Shown in pieces: positions 34,786 to 45,080 of a stretch of DNA of 64,000 nt. A program made the translations under genes and the position numbers. The stretch comes from Clostridia bacterium (GTDB taxonomy: Bacteria; Bacillota; Limnochordia; DTU080; RSA5), in NCBI GenBank assembly GCA_002919235.1, contig PKEX01000017.1, positions 97,677 to 161,676 of the forward strand, read 5' to 3'. Numbering within the stretch: position 1 is the stretch's first letter; each line of letters opens with the position of its first letter. The notes below the pieces were generated by a model. That model was not told the origin of the DNA, searched no databases, and saw nothing but the letters and a program-made list of their open reading frames with translations.

Positions 34786-36033
34786 GTGGCGCGCGCGGAC
34801 CAGCGAGAGCGTGAACGGCTGCGCCTGCGGCTGGTGGCCTTGAACATGAGGGCCGGCAACGGGCCCCTGCAGGCGGCGGCTTTCCTCCACCGGAAGGCTT
34901 CCAAGGCTAGGGAAAGCGACCGGTACCTGTTCGCCAGGGCGACGGGCGGCGCTCCGGTGGTGCCGGAGTGGCCGCCGTCCGCCCTGGCGGCGGCCCTGGC
35001 TCCCCTGACCGGCGAAGAGATCGAAAAGGCCCGCACCGAGATCCGGAGAGCAGCGGAGCGGGGGGTTTCCATCGTCACTTGGCTGGAGAGGGACTTTCCC
35101 GTCAACCTCCGGCGGAGCCTCTCTCCGCCGCCGGTCCTCTACGCGAGGGGCCAGCTCTTGGTTGGAGACCGGGCCGCGGTGGCGGTGGTGGGCACCAGGC
35201 GGGCCAGCCGGGAGTACCGGGAATTCGCGGCCGACCTGGCGTACGAGCTCGCCAAAGAGGGGTTCACCGTGGTGAGCGGCCTCGCCCGCGGCATCGACCG
35301 GGCCGCCCACGAGGGGGCGCTGGAAGCGGGGGGAAGGACGCTGGCGGTCCTGGGAACCGGCGTCGACGTGGTCTATCCCCCCGAACACGGCCCGCTGGCC
35401 GAAGCCGTAAGCCGCCACGGAGCGCTGCTTTCCTTTTACCCCCTGGGGACTCCGCCCCTTCCGTTCCGCTTTCCGGCGCGCAACTGGGTGATTGCCGGAT
35501 TGTGCCTCGGGGTCGTGGTGGTGCAGGCGGCGGCCGTGAGCGGGGCCTTGATCACCGCCAATGCGGCGGCCTGCATGGGCAGGGAGGTGATGGCGGTCCC
35601 GGGTCCTACCGCGGACCCTCGCTACCAGGGCTCCAACGGTCTGATCCGGGACGGAGCCGCGCCGGTGATGTCGGCGCGCGACGTGCTGAAGCGGCTCGAA
35701 GCCCTTCTCGAGACCGAAAGGCTCGGGCACCCCGCGCCGGGAGAGCGCTCTCCGCACCCGCTCCCCGGGGACGCCCCGGCGCGGCCGGAGGGGGAGGCGG
35801 CCGCCGGGGAGAGCCCGGAACAGCTGCCTCTCGACGGGTGGGCCCCGCTGGAGGCAGTGTTGGCAGCCCTGGTCGACGGGCCCGCTACGGTGGAAGAACT
35901 GGCGGAGCAGTGCGGTACCGGCATCGGCGAGACCCAAGCGGCCCTGACCCGCCTGGAGATCGAGGGGAAAGTGGTCGCGATCGGCGGAGGCCGCTGGCGG
36001 TTGTCGCCCCGGCGACGGCCTTCTTGCCGCTGA
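34786..36033 (+). CDS. dprA: DNA processing protein DprA (Smf)
   Basis: Loads RecA on incoming single-stranded DNA in transformation. 415 residues, GTG start with CAGGGTGAGG upstream. SAM-like N-terminal region, Rossmann core with VAVVGTRRASREY, VVSGLARGIDRAAHEGALEAGG, LGTGVDVVYPPEH and GREVMAVPG, then LIRDGAAPV. An Ala/Pro/Gly-rich linker (about 315-345) leads to a winged-helix domain (VLAALVDGPATVEELAEQCG region). Normal Firmicute neighbour of topA, 123 bp downstream. Confidence 0.97.
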   Translation: MARADQRERERLRLRLVALNMRAGNGPLQAAAFLHRKASKARESDRYLFARATGGAPVVPEWPPSALAAALAPLTGEEIEKARTEIRRAAERGVSIVTWLERDFPVNLRRSLSPPPVLYARGQLLVGDRAAVAVVGTRRASREYREFAADLAYELAKEGFTVVSGLARGIDRAAHEGALEAGGRTLAVLGTGVDVVYPPEHGPLAEAVSRHGALLSFYPLGTPPLPFRFPARNWVIAGLCLGVVVVQAAAVSGALITANAAACMGREVMAVPGPTADPRYQGSNGLIRDGAAPVMSARDVLKRLEALLETERLGHPAPGERSPHPLPGDAPARPEGEAAAGESPEQLPLDGWAPLEAVLAALVDGPATVEELAEQCGTGIGETQAALTRLEIEGKVVAIGGGRWRLSPRRRPSCR

Positions 36034-36053
36034 AAGCCGGGTTGTGTTACTAT
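36024..36053 (+). promoter_or_regulatory. Promoter of topA
   Basis: TTGCCG, 18-bp spacer, TACTAT, overlapping the end of dprA. The leader (about 95 nt) contains a hairpin at 36067-36089. Confidence 0.5.
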
Positions 36054-36066
36054 TGTCGCAAAGCTC

Positions 36067-36089
36067 AGGGAGGATGGCGCGTCCTCCCT
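36067..36089 (+). promoter_or_regulatory. Leader hairpin of topA
   Basis: Perfect 8-bp stem AGGGAGGA / TCCTCCCT, 7-nt loop. The 5' arm is a Shine-Dalgarno-like purine run. No U-tract follows, so it looks like a leader structure rather than a terminator. Confidence 0.45.
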
Positions 36090-36156
36090 TGTGTCATGCT
36101 CGGAATCAGACGGTGAAGCGACGGGAGCCGGGCGTGCCCCGTTCGGAGGTGGCAGC

Positions 36157-38346
36157 GTGGCAAAGAAACTGGTCATCGTGGAGTCGCCCGCCAAGGCCAA
36201 GACCATCGGCAAGTTTCTCGGCAGGGGCTTTGCGGTGAAGGCTTCGATGGGACACGTACGGGATCTGCCTCGAAGCCAGTTCGGAGTGGACATCGAACGG
36301 GGGTTCACACCCAAGTACATCACCGTGCGCGGCCAGGGCAAGGTCCTACAGGAGCTGCGCAAGGCCGTGAAATCGGCGGACCAGGTTTACCTGGCCACGG
36401 ACCCTGACCGCGAAGGGGAGGCCATTTCCTGGCACCTGGCGGAGGTGCTGGGACTTGATCCCAAGAGCCCCAACCGGATTGAATTCAACGAGATCACCAA
36501 GTCAGCCGTCCTCGCGGCCTTGAAAAACCCGCGGCCCATCGACACCCACCGGGTCGATGCCCAGCAGGCGCGGCGCGTGGTCGATCGCCTCGTCGGCTAC
36601 AAGCTGAGCCCGCTTCTCTGGAGCAAGGTGAAGCGGGGGCTTTCGGCCGGGCGGGTCCAGTCGGTGGCCTTGCGGCTCATCTGCGACCGGGAGCAAGAGA
36701 TCGACGACTTCGTCCAAGAGGAGTACTGGACCATCACCGCGTCGTTCCGCCCGCCGGGGGCGCCGGCCTCCGGCGAAGCCTTCGAAGCCAAGCTGCACCG
36801 GTTCGGCGGCAAGAAGCTGGACGTAAAAGACGAGGCTAAGGCCCGGGAAATCGTAGCCCAGCTCTCAGGCGTCGAGTTTGTGGTGACGGAGGTGACCCGC
36901 AAAGAGCGCCGCCGGAACCCGGCGCCCCCGTTCACCACCAGCACGCTGCAGCAGGAGGCCTCGCGCCGGCTGGGCTTCAGCGCCCGGCGGACCATGAGCG
37001 TGGCGCAGCAGCTCTACGAGGGCCTGGACATCGGCGACGAGGGCACCGTGGGGTTGATCACCTACCTGCGCACCGACTCGACCCGGGTGAGCGCCGAGGC
37101 GCAGGCCGAGGCGTTGCGATTCATCGAGGCGCGCTTTGGCAAGGAGTACGTGCCTGCCAAGCCCCACCAGTACAAGAGCAGAGAGGGCGCACAAGGGGCC
37201 CACGAGGCGATTCGTCCCACGTCGGTGCTGCGCCGGCCGGAGGATCTCAAGCCCTACCTCAACCGGGACCAGCTGCGGCTCTACCGCTTGATCTGGGAGC
37301 GGTTCATCGCGAGCCAGATGGCACCCGCCGTCTTCGACACGCTGACGGTGGACATCGAAGGAGGCGGGGCGCTCTTCCGGGCCACGGGATCGGCCGTCAA
37401 GTTCCCCGGCTTTATGAGCGTGTACATCGAGGGTCAAGACGAGGAGACGTCCGAGGGCTCGGAAGGGATGCTGCCGCCGCTGGAGCCCGGCGATCGCCTC
37501 CAGTGCCTGGCCATCGAGCCGCACCAGCACTTCACCCAGCCGCCGCCGCGGTATACCGAGGCCATGCTGGTCAAGACCCTTGAGGAGCTGGGAATCGGGC
37601 GGCCCAGCACGTACGTGCAGATCATCGACACCATCCAGAAGCGGGGATACGTGACGCTTAAGGACAAGCGATTCGTCCCGACGGAGCTGGGCAAGATCAT
37701 CGTCGACCTGCTCAAGGAGCACTTTCCCGACATCGTCGACGTCGAGTTTACAGCCCATATGGAAGAGCAGCTGGACCGGATCGAAGAGGGCGAAGTCGAA
37801 TGGCGCCAGGTGGTGAGCGAATTTTACGGCCCGTTTGCCCGCGCCCTCGAACACGCCCGCAAGGAGATCGAGGAAGTCACCTTGGAGGACGAGGTGACTG
37901 ACGAGGTCTGTGAGGTGTGCGGGCGGAATATGGTCATCAAGTGGGGACGGTACGGTAAATTCCTGGCCTGCCCCGGCTTTCCCGAGTGCAAGAACACCCG
38001 GCCCCTGCTTTCGGAGATCGGGGTCGACTGCCCCGAATGCGGCAGGCCCTTGGTGGAACGGCGGTCCCGGAAAGGGAGGGTGTTCTACGGCTGCAGCGGG
38101 TACCCCGAGTGCGGGTTCAGCAGCTGGCAGCGGCCCATCGCCCGGCGCTGCCCGCGCTGCGGCGGCTTGATGACCCGGGTGGACCGGAAGGGAAAAGGCT
38201 CCGAGCACGTCTGCCTCGACAAGGCGTGCGGCTACCGGGAGGCCGCGCCCGACGACGCCGGCGGCGACGGCGAGCGCGAGCCGGTTAACGGCGCGGCGCA
38301 AGCCGGGACCCGGCTGGGCGGACCCACCAGGACAGCCCAATCGTGA
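36157..38346 (+). CDS. topA: DNA topoisomerase I (type IA)
   Basis: Relaxes negative supercoils. GTG at 36157 with GGAGG 7 bp upstream; 729 residues. Toprim domain with [16 protein letters not shown] (acidic Glu near residue 9) and DPDREGE; catalytic Tyr303 in [15 protein letters not shown]. Three C-terminal zinc ribbons: CEVCGRN...CPGFPEC, CPECGRP...CSGYPEC, CPRCGG...CLDKAC. trmFO and xerC, which usually follow, are absent; hslV is next, with its upstream in-frame GTG overlapping the topA stop. Confidence 0.97.
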   Translation: MAKKLVIVESPAKAKTIGKFLGRGFAVKASMGHVRDLPRSQFGVDIERGFTPKYITVRGQGKVLQELRKAVKSADQVYLATDPDREGEAISWHLAEVLGLDPKSPNRIEFNEITKSAVLAALKNPRPIDTHRVDAQQARRVVDRLVGYKLSPLLWSKVKRGLSAGRVQSVALRLICDREQEIDDFVQEEYWTITASFRPPGAPASGEAFEAKLHRFGGKKLDVKDEAKAREIVAQLSGVEFVVTEVTRKERRRNPAPPFTTSTLQQEASRRLGFSARRTMSVAQQLYEGLDIGDEGTVGLITYLRTDSTRVSAEAQAEALRFIEARFGKEYVPAKPHQYKSREGAQGAHEAIRPTSVLRRPEDLKPYLNRDQLRLYRLIWERFIASQMAPAVFDTLTVDIEGGGALFRATGSAVKFPGFMSVYIEGQDEETSEGSEGMLPPLEPGDRLQCLAIEPHQHFTQPPPRYTEAMLVKTLEELGIGRPSTYVQIIDTIQKRGYVTLKDKRFVPTELGKIIVDLLKEHFPDIVDVEFTAHMEEQLDRIEEGEVEWRQVVSEFYGPFARALEHARKEIEEVTLEDEVTDEVCEVCGRNMVIKWGRYGKFLACPGFPECKNTRPLLSEIGVDCPECGRPLVERRSRKGRVFYGCSGYPECGFSSWQRPIARRCPRCGGLMTRVDRKGKGSEHVCLDKACGYREAAPDDAGGDGEREPVNGAAQAGTRLGGPTRTAQS

Positions 38347-38360
38347 GAGGAGCGGGATGG

Positions 38361-38906
38361 ATGGCGCTGCCTCGGTTTCACGGGACCACCATCGTCGGGG
38401 TGTACGACGGGGGTAAAGGAGCCATCGGCGGCGACGGCCAGGTCACCTTCGGGGAGGCCACCATCATCAAGCACGGTGCCCGGAAAGTCCGGCGGCTGGC
38501 CAACGGCCGCGTCATCGCCGGATTCGCGGGGGCGGCCGCGGACGCGTTCACGCTTTTCGAGAAGTTTGAGGAGCATCTCAACGCGCACCGGGGCCATCTC
38601 ACCCGCGCCGCGGTGGAGCTGGCGAAGGAGTGGAGGACGGACCGGGTGCTCCGGCGGCTGGAGGCCGTGCTGGTGGCGATGGACGCCGGCGGGATCCTCT
38701 TGATCTCGGGGACGGGCGACGTGATTGAGCCCGACGACGGCGTGGTGGCCGTAGGGTCGGGAGGCCCCTACGCCCTCGCGGCAGCCCGCGCCCTCAAGCG
38801 GTATACGGATCTTTCGCCCGCGGAAATCGTAGAGCGCTCGCTTACCATCGCCGCCGAGATCTGCGTGTACACCAACGACCGGTTGACCGTGGAAACCCTG
38901 GGATGA
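38361..38906 (+). CDS. hslV: ATP-dependent protease HslV (ClpQ) peptidase subunit
   Basis: Proteasome-like threonine protease. ATG at 38361; 181 residues. Short propeptide-like start MALPRFHG before Thr9-Thr10, then [35 protein letters not shown] and [15 protein letters not shown]. Firmicute ClpQ proteins have a similar FHATTI start. It overlaps the alternative start of hslU (38903) by 4 bp. Confidence 0.96.
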   Translation: MALPRFHGTTIVGVYDGGKGAIGGDGQVTFGEATIIKHGARKVRRLANGRVIAGFAGAAADAFTLFEKFEEHLNAHRGHLTRAAVELAKEWRTDRVLRRLEAVLVAMDAGGILLISGTGDVIEPDDGVVAVGSGGPYALAAARALKRYTDLSPAEIVERSLTIAAEICVYTNDRLTVETLG

Positions 38907-38926
38907 GAAGGCGTGGGGATCGCGCG

Positions 38927-40318
<1,392 letters not shown>

Positions 40319-40433
40319 AGCGGCAGGACAAGATTGGCGAATTATAGAAAAGAAGAGTCTCAAACCTGCCATTCGGGGGGGCGGCGCGGACATGTTCGCC
40401 GCTCGTTTGGGCTTCATATGGGGGAGGGTGGAA

Positions 40434-40856
40434 GTGGAAGGCCTCTTTTCCATCACTGACCGGCTGCTGGAAAGGGCGCTGGACGGCGTCTCGGCCCGGC
40501 AGCGGGTGACTGCTCACAACATCGCCAACGCCAACACGCCGGGATACAAGCGGTACACCCTTTCCTTCGAGGCCGAGCTGAAGCAGGCGCTCGAAGGGAG
40601 CCAGCCGAAGAGGCTCAGAGGGACCATCACCCATCCTCGCCACATCCCGATCGGCGAGCCGCGCACCCGCGTGGACGGGCCGTTCACGGTCCGGCGCGAC
40701 ACCACCACCACCATGCGCAACGATGGGAACAACGTCGACATCGAGGCCGAAATGGCCCAGATCATCAAGGATCAGGTGTTCTACCAGGCTCTCGCCGACC
40801 TGGTGAGCCGGCGCTACGCCATGCTCCGGGATGCCATTACCGAAGGGAGGCGATGA
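40434..40856 (+). CDS. flgB: Flagellar basal-body rod protein FlgB
   Basis: Proximal rod subunit. GTG at 40434 with GGGGAGG 6 bp upstream; 140 residues. Conserved QRVTAHNIANANTPGYKRY motif (residues near 23-41) and C-terminal helix QVFYQALADLVSRRYAMLRDAI. First gene of the flagellar operon; ends 3 bp before flgC. The gap to hslU is AT-rich (attatagaaaag) but holds no convincing promoter. Confidence 0.96.
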   Translation: MEGLFSITDRLLERALDGVSARQRVTAHNIANANTPGYKRYTLSFEAELKQALEGSQPKRLRGTITHPRHIPIGEPRTRVDGPFTVRRDTTTTMRNDGNNVDIEAEMAQIIKDQVFYQALADLVSRRYAMLRDAITEGRR

Positions 40857-40859
40857 TGC

Positions 40860-41279
40860 GTGAGCCTGTTCCGGTCGTTTGACATCAGCGCCTCGGGATT
40901 GACTGCCGAGCGGCTCAGGATGGATACCATCGCCAACAACCTGGCCAACGTCAACACCACCCGGACCGCCCGGGGAGGGCCCTACCGCCGCCAAATGGTG
41001 GTCTTCGAAGAGCGGCTCGCCCAGGTCATGGGCCGCGGCGGGCTCCGGGGCGCAGGCGTCCGCGTGCGCCGCATCGTGGAAGACGATGATCCACCCCGTC
41101 TCGAGTACAATCCCCACCACCCTGACGCCAACGAAGAGGGCTACGTGGCCATGCCCAACGTCAACGTGGTCACCGAGATGGTGGACATGATCAGCGCGAG
41201 CCGGGCGTACGAAGCCAACATCGCCGCCCTCAACGCTGCGAAGGCCATGGCGTTGAAAGCGCTGGAGATCGGTCGATAG
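40860..41279 (+). CDS. flgC: Flagellar basal-body rod protein FlgC
   Basis: 139 residues. GTG start; FDISASGLTAERLRMDTIANNLANVNTTRT is the rod-protein N-terminal motif (in residues 7-36), and the C-terminal NVVTEMVDMISASRAYEANIAALNAAK is the matching coiled-coil. Between flgB and fliE, the usual order. Confidence 0.97.
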   Translation: MSLFRSFDISASGLTAERLRMDTIANNLANVNTTRTARGGPYRRQMVVFEERLAQVMGRGGLRGAGVRVRRIVEDDDPPRLEYNPHHPDANEEGYVAMPNVNVVTEMVDMISASRAYEANIAALNAAKAMALKALEIGR

Positions 41280-41293
41280 GAGGCGGATAGGCC

Positions 41294-41596
41294 ATGGTGT
41301 CACGGATCGGTGCACCGGATTTTGCCGCGCAGCCCTTGCCCGCCGGCGCGGGGGAGACCAAGGAAAAGGAAGGCGCCCTCTCCTTCGGCGAACTCTTGCA
41401 GCAGGCCTTCGATTCAGTGAACAGGGCGCAGTGGGACGCGGAGCTGGCCGCGCAGAGGCTGGCCACCGGCGAGATTGAAGACATCCACCAAGTGACGATC
41501 CTCGCCGAGAAGGCGAGCCTTTCCCTTCAATTGATGATCGCCATTCGCAACAAGGTGATCGAAGCGTACCAAGAGATTAGCAGGATGCAAATCTGA
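41294..41596 (+). CDS. fliE: Flagellar hook-basal body protein FliE
   Basis: 100 residues; rod-MS ring junction protein. ATG with AGGAGG upstream. C-terminal signature DIHQVTILAEKASLSLQLMIAIRNKVIEAYQEI in the last 40 residues is typical. 109 bp gap to fliF holds a 12-bp palindrome (CGCTCGCGAGCG, 41619-41630). Confidence 0.96.
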   Translation: MVSRIGAPDFAAQPLPAGAGETKEKEGALSFGELLQQAFDSVNRAQWDAELAAQRLATGEIEDIHQVTILAEKASLSLQLMIAIRNKVIEAYQEISRMQI

Positions 41597-41705
41597 TTTC
41601 TTTCCAATTGAAAATTCTCGCTCGCGAGCGGCAGGCCCATGGGGGTCGGGGGGCGGTGCCTGCGGCATGCAGTCGCTTGTGAGGGGCTGGATGTGAGATG
41701 GCGCG

Positions 41706-43253
41706 ATGAATGAACGACTGACGCAGATGATGGCGCAGCTCAAGAGCGTCTGGACGGGGCTGGCCCCACAAAGGCGCCTCGTCATCATAGCCGCCGCAGG
41801 ATTGGTATTTCTCGGCTTAGCTGTGCTCACGTTCTCATTGGCGCTTCGTGGCGGCCACGAGGTTCTCTTCAGCCGGCTGCATCCACAGGATGCGGCCGAG
41901 GTGCTGACCGCGCTGGAGGAGGCGGGGATCCCGTATACCCTTCGGCAGGATCCCCTGGGCCGCGCGGTCATCTCGATCCCTCGGGACATGGTGTACCGCA
42001 CCCGCATCGATCTGGCGTCCCAGGGGATCCCTCGCCGGGGCTCCGTCGGGTTTGAGATTTTTGACGAGTCCCAGCTGGGCATGACCGATGACGTGCGGCG
42101 GATCAATCTCCGTCGTGCGCTCAACGGCGAGCTGGAGCGGACCATTCGCGCGATGGATCCGGTGGAGGACGCCAGGGTCCAGGTGTCCATTCCCGAAAAC
42201 CGCCTCTTCATCTCCCAGCAGCAAAAACCGACAGCCGCGGTCATGCTGACGCTGAGGCCGGGCTACCGCCTGTCGCCCGAGCAGGTGGGCGCGATCCAGC
42301 GGCTGGTCGCGGCGACCATCGAGGGACTTGATCCCAGCGACGTCTTCGTCGTGGACAGCCGGGGCAACCCTCTCTCCGACCAGCTGGCCATGCTGGAGGA
42401 CGCCAACGGCCTCAGCGCGGTGGAGAAGCAGATCTTGATCCAGCAGGCCCTGAGCAATGAATACTCCCGCCAGGTCCGCATGATGCTCGAGCGGGTCTTC
42501 GGCGTCGGCCGCGTCGAGGCGATGGTCACCGTCCAGCTGAACTTCGAGAGCATCGAAGAAGTGGTGAAGGCGTTCGAGGCGCCGACTCCCCGCGGGGGGA
42601 TTCCCCGCAGCGAGCAGGTCCTGGAGGAGACCTTCTCCGGCTCAGGGCTGCCCGCTTTCGACGGCGGTGTTCCGGGTGTCGAGAGCAACATTCCCGGTTA
42701 TCCTGGCCTCGTTCCGGCCGGCGAGTCTGAATTCAGCCGTTTCGAGTCCATCATCAACTACGAGATCAATGAAATCCAGACTCGCCGGCAAGTGCCCGCG
42801 GGAGCCATTCGCTCGATTTCCGTCGGCGTCTGGATCGACGGGGAGCTCACCGACGAGCAGGAGCAGTCCATTGCCAACACGCTGGCCTCTGCGCTGGGGC
42901 TCGACCCGTCCCGGGGCGACCAGATTCTAGTCGACTCGATGCCCTTTGCGACCGCCGAGACGCTGGCCAGCGCGGCGGCGCCGGCGGAGGTCGCCTGGAC
43001 CTCGCTGCAGTGGTATCTCGCGGCCGGAGCAGCGCTGCTTCTCATCGTCGCGCTGCTGGTGTGGGCCCGGCGCAGACGGGCGGCTGCGCCGGCCCGGGTC
43101 GACGTGGTCGTCGGCGAAGAGGAGCTGGCCGAGCCGGCGATTTCGGAGGAGGAACGCCGCCGCCAGCAGGTGCGGGAGCGGGTGGCGGCGCTGGCCAGGG
43201 AGAGGCCGAGCGAGGTGGCGCAGCTTCTCAAAGCATGGCTCGTCGAAGAGTGA
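41706..43253 (+). CDS. fliF: Flagellar MS-ring protein FliF
   Basis: 515 residues; two membrane helices (about 23-45 and 435-455) with a large periplasm-side ring-forming domain. Family motifs VLFSRLHPQDAAEVLTALEEAGIPYTL, RINLRRALNGELERTI and SRQVRMMLERVFGVGRVEA. The stop codon straddles a hairpin (43237-43259). The C-terminal segment, IAALARERPSEVAQLLKAWL, is the FliG-binding helix. Confidence 0.97.
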   Translation: MNERLTQMMAQLKSVWTGLAPQRRLVIIAAAGLVFLGLAVLTFSLALRGGHEVLFSRLHPQDAAEVLTALEEAGIPYTLRQDPLGRAVISIPRDMVYRTRIDLASQGIPRRGSVGFEIFDESQLGMTDDVRRINLRRALNGELERTIRAMDPVEDARVQVSIPENRLFISQQQKPTAAVMLTLRPGYRLSPEQVGAIQRLVAATIEGLDPSDVFVVDSRGNPLSDQLAMLEDANGLSAVEKQILIQQALSNEYSRQVRMMLERVFGVGRVEAMVTVQLNFESIEEVVKAFEAPTPRGGIPRSEQVLEETFSGSGLPAFDGGVPGVESNIPGYPGLVPAGESEFSRFESIINYEINEIQTRRQVPAGAIRSISVGVWIDGELTDEQEQSIANTLASALGLDPSRGDQILVDSMPFATAETLASAAAPAEVAWTSLQWYLAAGAALLLIVALLVWARRRRAAAPARVDVVVGEEELAEPAISEEERRRQQVRERVAALARERPSEVAQLLKAWLVEE

Positions 43254-43259
43254 CGAGCC
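43237..43259 (+). terminator. Hairpin spanning the fliF stop codon
   Basis: Perfect 8-bp stem GGCTCGTC / GACGAGCC with a 7-nt loop; the fliF stop (43251-43253) lies at the loop/stem border. A second smaller stem (CCTCG...CGAGG, 43258-43275) follows. Possibly a stabiliser or partial attenuator inside the operon rather than a terminator. Confidence 0.4.
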
Positions 43260-43300
43260 TCGGTACCACGCGAGGATTGAGCACAGGGGTGTGAGCCGCT

Positions 43301-44314
43301 ATGGCGACGGTGCTGTCGACTCTCACTGGACGCCAAAAGGCAGCGATTCTCTTGATCAGCCTCGGTCCAGAGTTATCCGGCCAGATTTTTAGGCATCTCA
43401 CCGATGAAGAAATCGAGCAGCTTACGCTGGAAATCGCCAGCCTTCGCCGGGTGGACAGCGATACCCGGGCGGAAGTGCTGGACGAATTCCACGAGATGGT
43501 GATGGCCCAGGAGTACATCGCTCAAGGCGGGATCGAGTACGCCAAAGAGCTCCTGGAAAAAGGCCTCGGGCCGCAGAAGGCGGCGGAGATCATTCACCGC
43601 CTGACCGCCTCCCTCCACGTGCGGCCCTTTGACTTTGCCCGCAAGACGGATCCGGCGCAGCTCCTCAACTTCATCCAGCACGAACATCCCCAGACCATCG
43701 CTTTGATCTTGGCTTACCTCAATCCGGAGCAAGCGGGGCAGATCCTCTCCTCTCTCCCGGCGGAGCTCCAGGTGGAGGTGGCCAAGCGCCTGGCCACGCT
43801 GGACCGCACGTCGCCCGAAGTGCTGGAGGAAGTGGAAGCCACCTTGGAGCGGCGGCTTTCCGCCTTCGTCACCCAGGATTTCACCGTGGCCGGCGGCATC
43901 GACGTGGCCGTCGACATCCTCAACCGGGTGGACCGGGCGACGGAGAAGACCATCATGGACGCCTTGGAAGAAGAAGATCCGGAGCTGGCCGAAGAGATCA
44001 AGAAGCGGATGTTCGTCTTCGAGGACATCGTCCTGCTCAGCGATCGCGACATCCAGATGATCGTCCGCGAGGTGGATTCCTCCGAGTGGGCGCTGGCGCT
44101 CAAGACGGCCAGCGAAGAAGTGCAGGAGCGCATCTTCAAGAACATGTCGAAGCGGGCCGCGGAGATGCTCAAAGAGGAGATGGAGTACCTCGGTCCGGTG
44201 CGCCTGCGCGACGTGGAGGAGGCGCAGCAGAAGATCGTGAGCATCATCCGCAGGCTCGAAGAGGCCGGCGAAATCGTCGTCGTCCGCGGCGGGGAGGACG
44301 AGTTGGTTGTCTAG
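43301..44314 (+). CDS. fliG: Flagellar motor switch protein FliG
   Basis: 337 residues; C-ring protein that links MotA and FliF/FliM. N-terminal, middle and C-terminal armadillo-like domains; EHPQTIALILAYL (M domain), and charged torque helix with DVALVKDLS-like segment present as LLSDRDIQMIVREVDSSEWALAL. ATG 48 bp after fliF. The stop overlaps the fliH start region. Confidence 0.97.
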   Translation: MATVLSTLTGRQKAAILLISLGPELSGQIFRHLTDEEIEQLTLEIASLRRVDSDTRAEVLDEFHEMVMAQEYIAQGGIEYAKELLEKGLGPQKAAEIIHRLTASLHVRPFDFARKTDPAQLLNFIQHEHPQTIALILAYLNPEQAGQILSSLPAELQVEVAKRLATLDRTSPEVLEEVEATLERRLSAFVTQDFTVAGGIDVAVDILNRVDRATEKTIMDALEEEDPELAEEIKKRMFVFEDIVLLSDRDIQMIVREVDSSEWALALKTASEEVQERIFKNMSKRAAEMLKEEMEYLGPVRLRDVEEAQQKIVSIIRRLEEAGEIVVVRGGEDELVV

Positions 44315-45080
44315 GGTGATCAAGGCCCACGAAGTGACCATCGAGGAAGGGACGGCTCCGGGCGAGCCGCTGCGAAGCGAGCGGCGGGCCTCTCACGCCG
44401 CCGGCGCGGCCGCACAGCTCTTGCGGCAGGCCCAGCGTGAAGCGGCCGCGCTGCTGGCGCGCGCCGAGCGGATGGTCACTCAGCGCCTGGCCGAGCTGGC
44501 CCGGAAAGAAGAGGCCGTGAACGAGGCGCTGGAAAAGGCGCGGGCCGACGGCCGGGAAGCAGGATTTCAGGAAGGGTACGCGTCCGGCTATCGTGAGGGC
44601 TTCGCCAAGGGCGAGCAGGAGGGGCTCGCCAGCGTCCAGGAGCTGGTCCAGGCGGTCCAGTCGGTCCTGGAAGAGGCGCGGAAGGCGCAGCGGAGCCTGG
44701 AAGAGCAGGCCCGGGAGGATGTGCTCAAGCTTGCGATCGCCGTCGCGGAGAAGCTGGTCTGCCGGGAGCTTTCCCAGGACCGGGCCGCGGCGCTGGCCAT
44801 CCTCCAGCAGATGCTGGCCAAGGTGGAAGGGAGCGAGACGGCGCGCGTGCGGCTGCCCCGTGAGGTGTTCGCACTGGTGGAGGCGCGCCGCGACGCGATT
44901 TTGGAGCCCAACGGGACGGCCGGATGCCAGCTGGAGTTTGTGCCTGACGACGCCCTGAAGGCGGGCGACGTGCTCATCGAGACGGACTGGGGCCTCATCG
45001 ACGGGCGGGTGCAGAGCCGCTGGCGCCGGATCATGCAGGGGCTCGACCTGGTGGAGGAGGAAGCCGATGGCGCAGAGTAG
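44307..45080 (+). CDS. fliH: Flagellar assembly protein FliH
   Basis: 257 residues, regulator of the FliI ATPase. TTG at 44307 inside the end of fliG with GGGGAGGA 9 bp upstream. Long Gln/Glu/Ala-rich helix (about 30-140, QAQREAAALLARAERM...) then a C-terminal domain DRAAALAILQQMLAKVEG. The sequence is weakly conserved, so the call relies partly on the operon place before fliI, with which it overlaps by 14 bp. Confidence 0.9.
   Translation: MSRVIKAHEVTIEEGTAPGEPLRSERRASHAAGAAAQLLRQAQREAAALLARAERMVTQRLAELARKEEAVNEALEKARADGREAGFQEGYASGYREGFAKGEQEGLASVQELVQAVQSVLEEARKAQRSLEEQAREDVLKLAIAVAEKLVCRELSQDRAAALAILQQMLAKVEGSETARVRLPREVFALVEARRDAILEPNGTAGCQLEFVPDDALKAGDVLIETDWGLIDGRVQSRWRRIMQGLDLVEEEADGAE

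Noticed and set aside
36074..36238. Leader peptide or overlapping ORF ATG at 36074 in the topA leader
   Set aside because: The Shine-Dalgarno abuts the ATG with no spacing and the frame overlaps topA with no family match.
41619..41630. 12-bp palindrome CGCTCGCGAGCG in the fliE-fliF gap
   Set aside because: GC palindromes of this size are frequent by chance here, and there is no second copy or promoter geometry.
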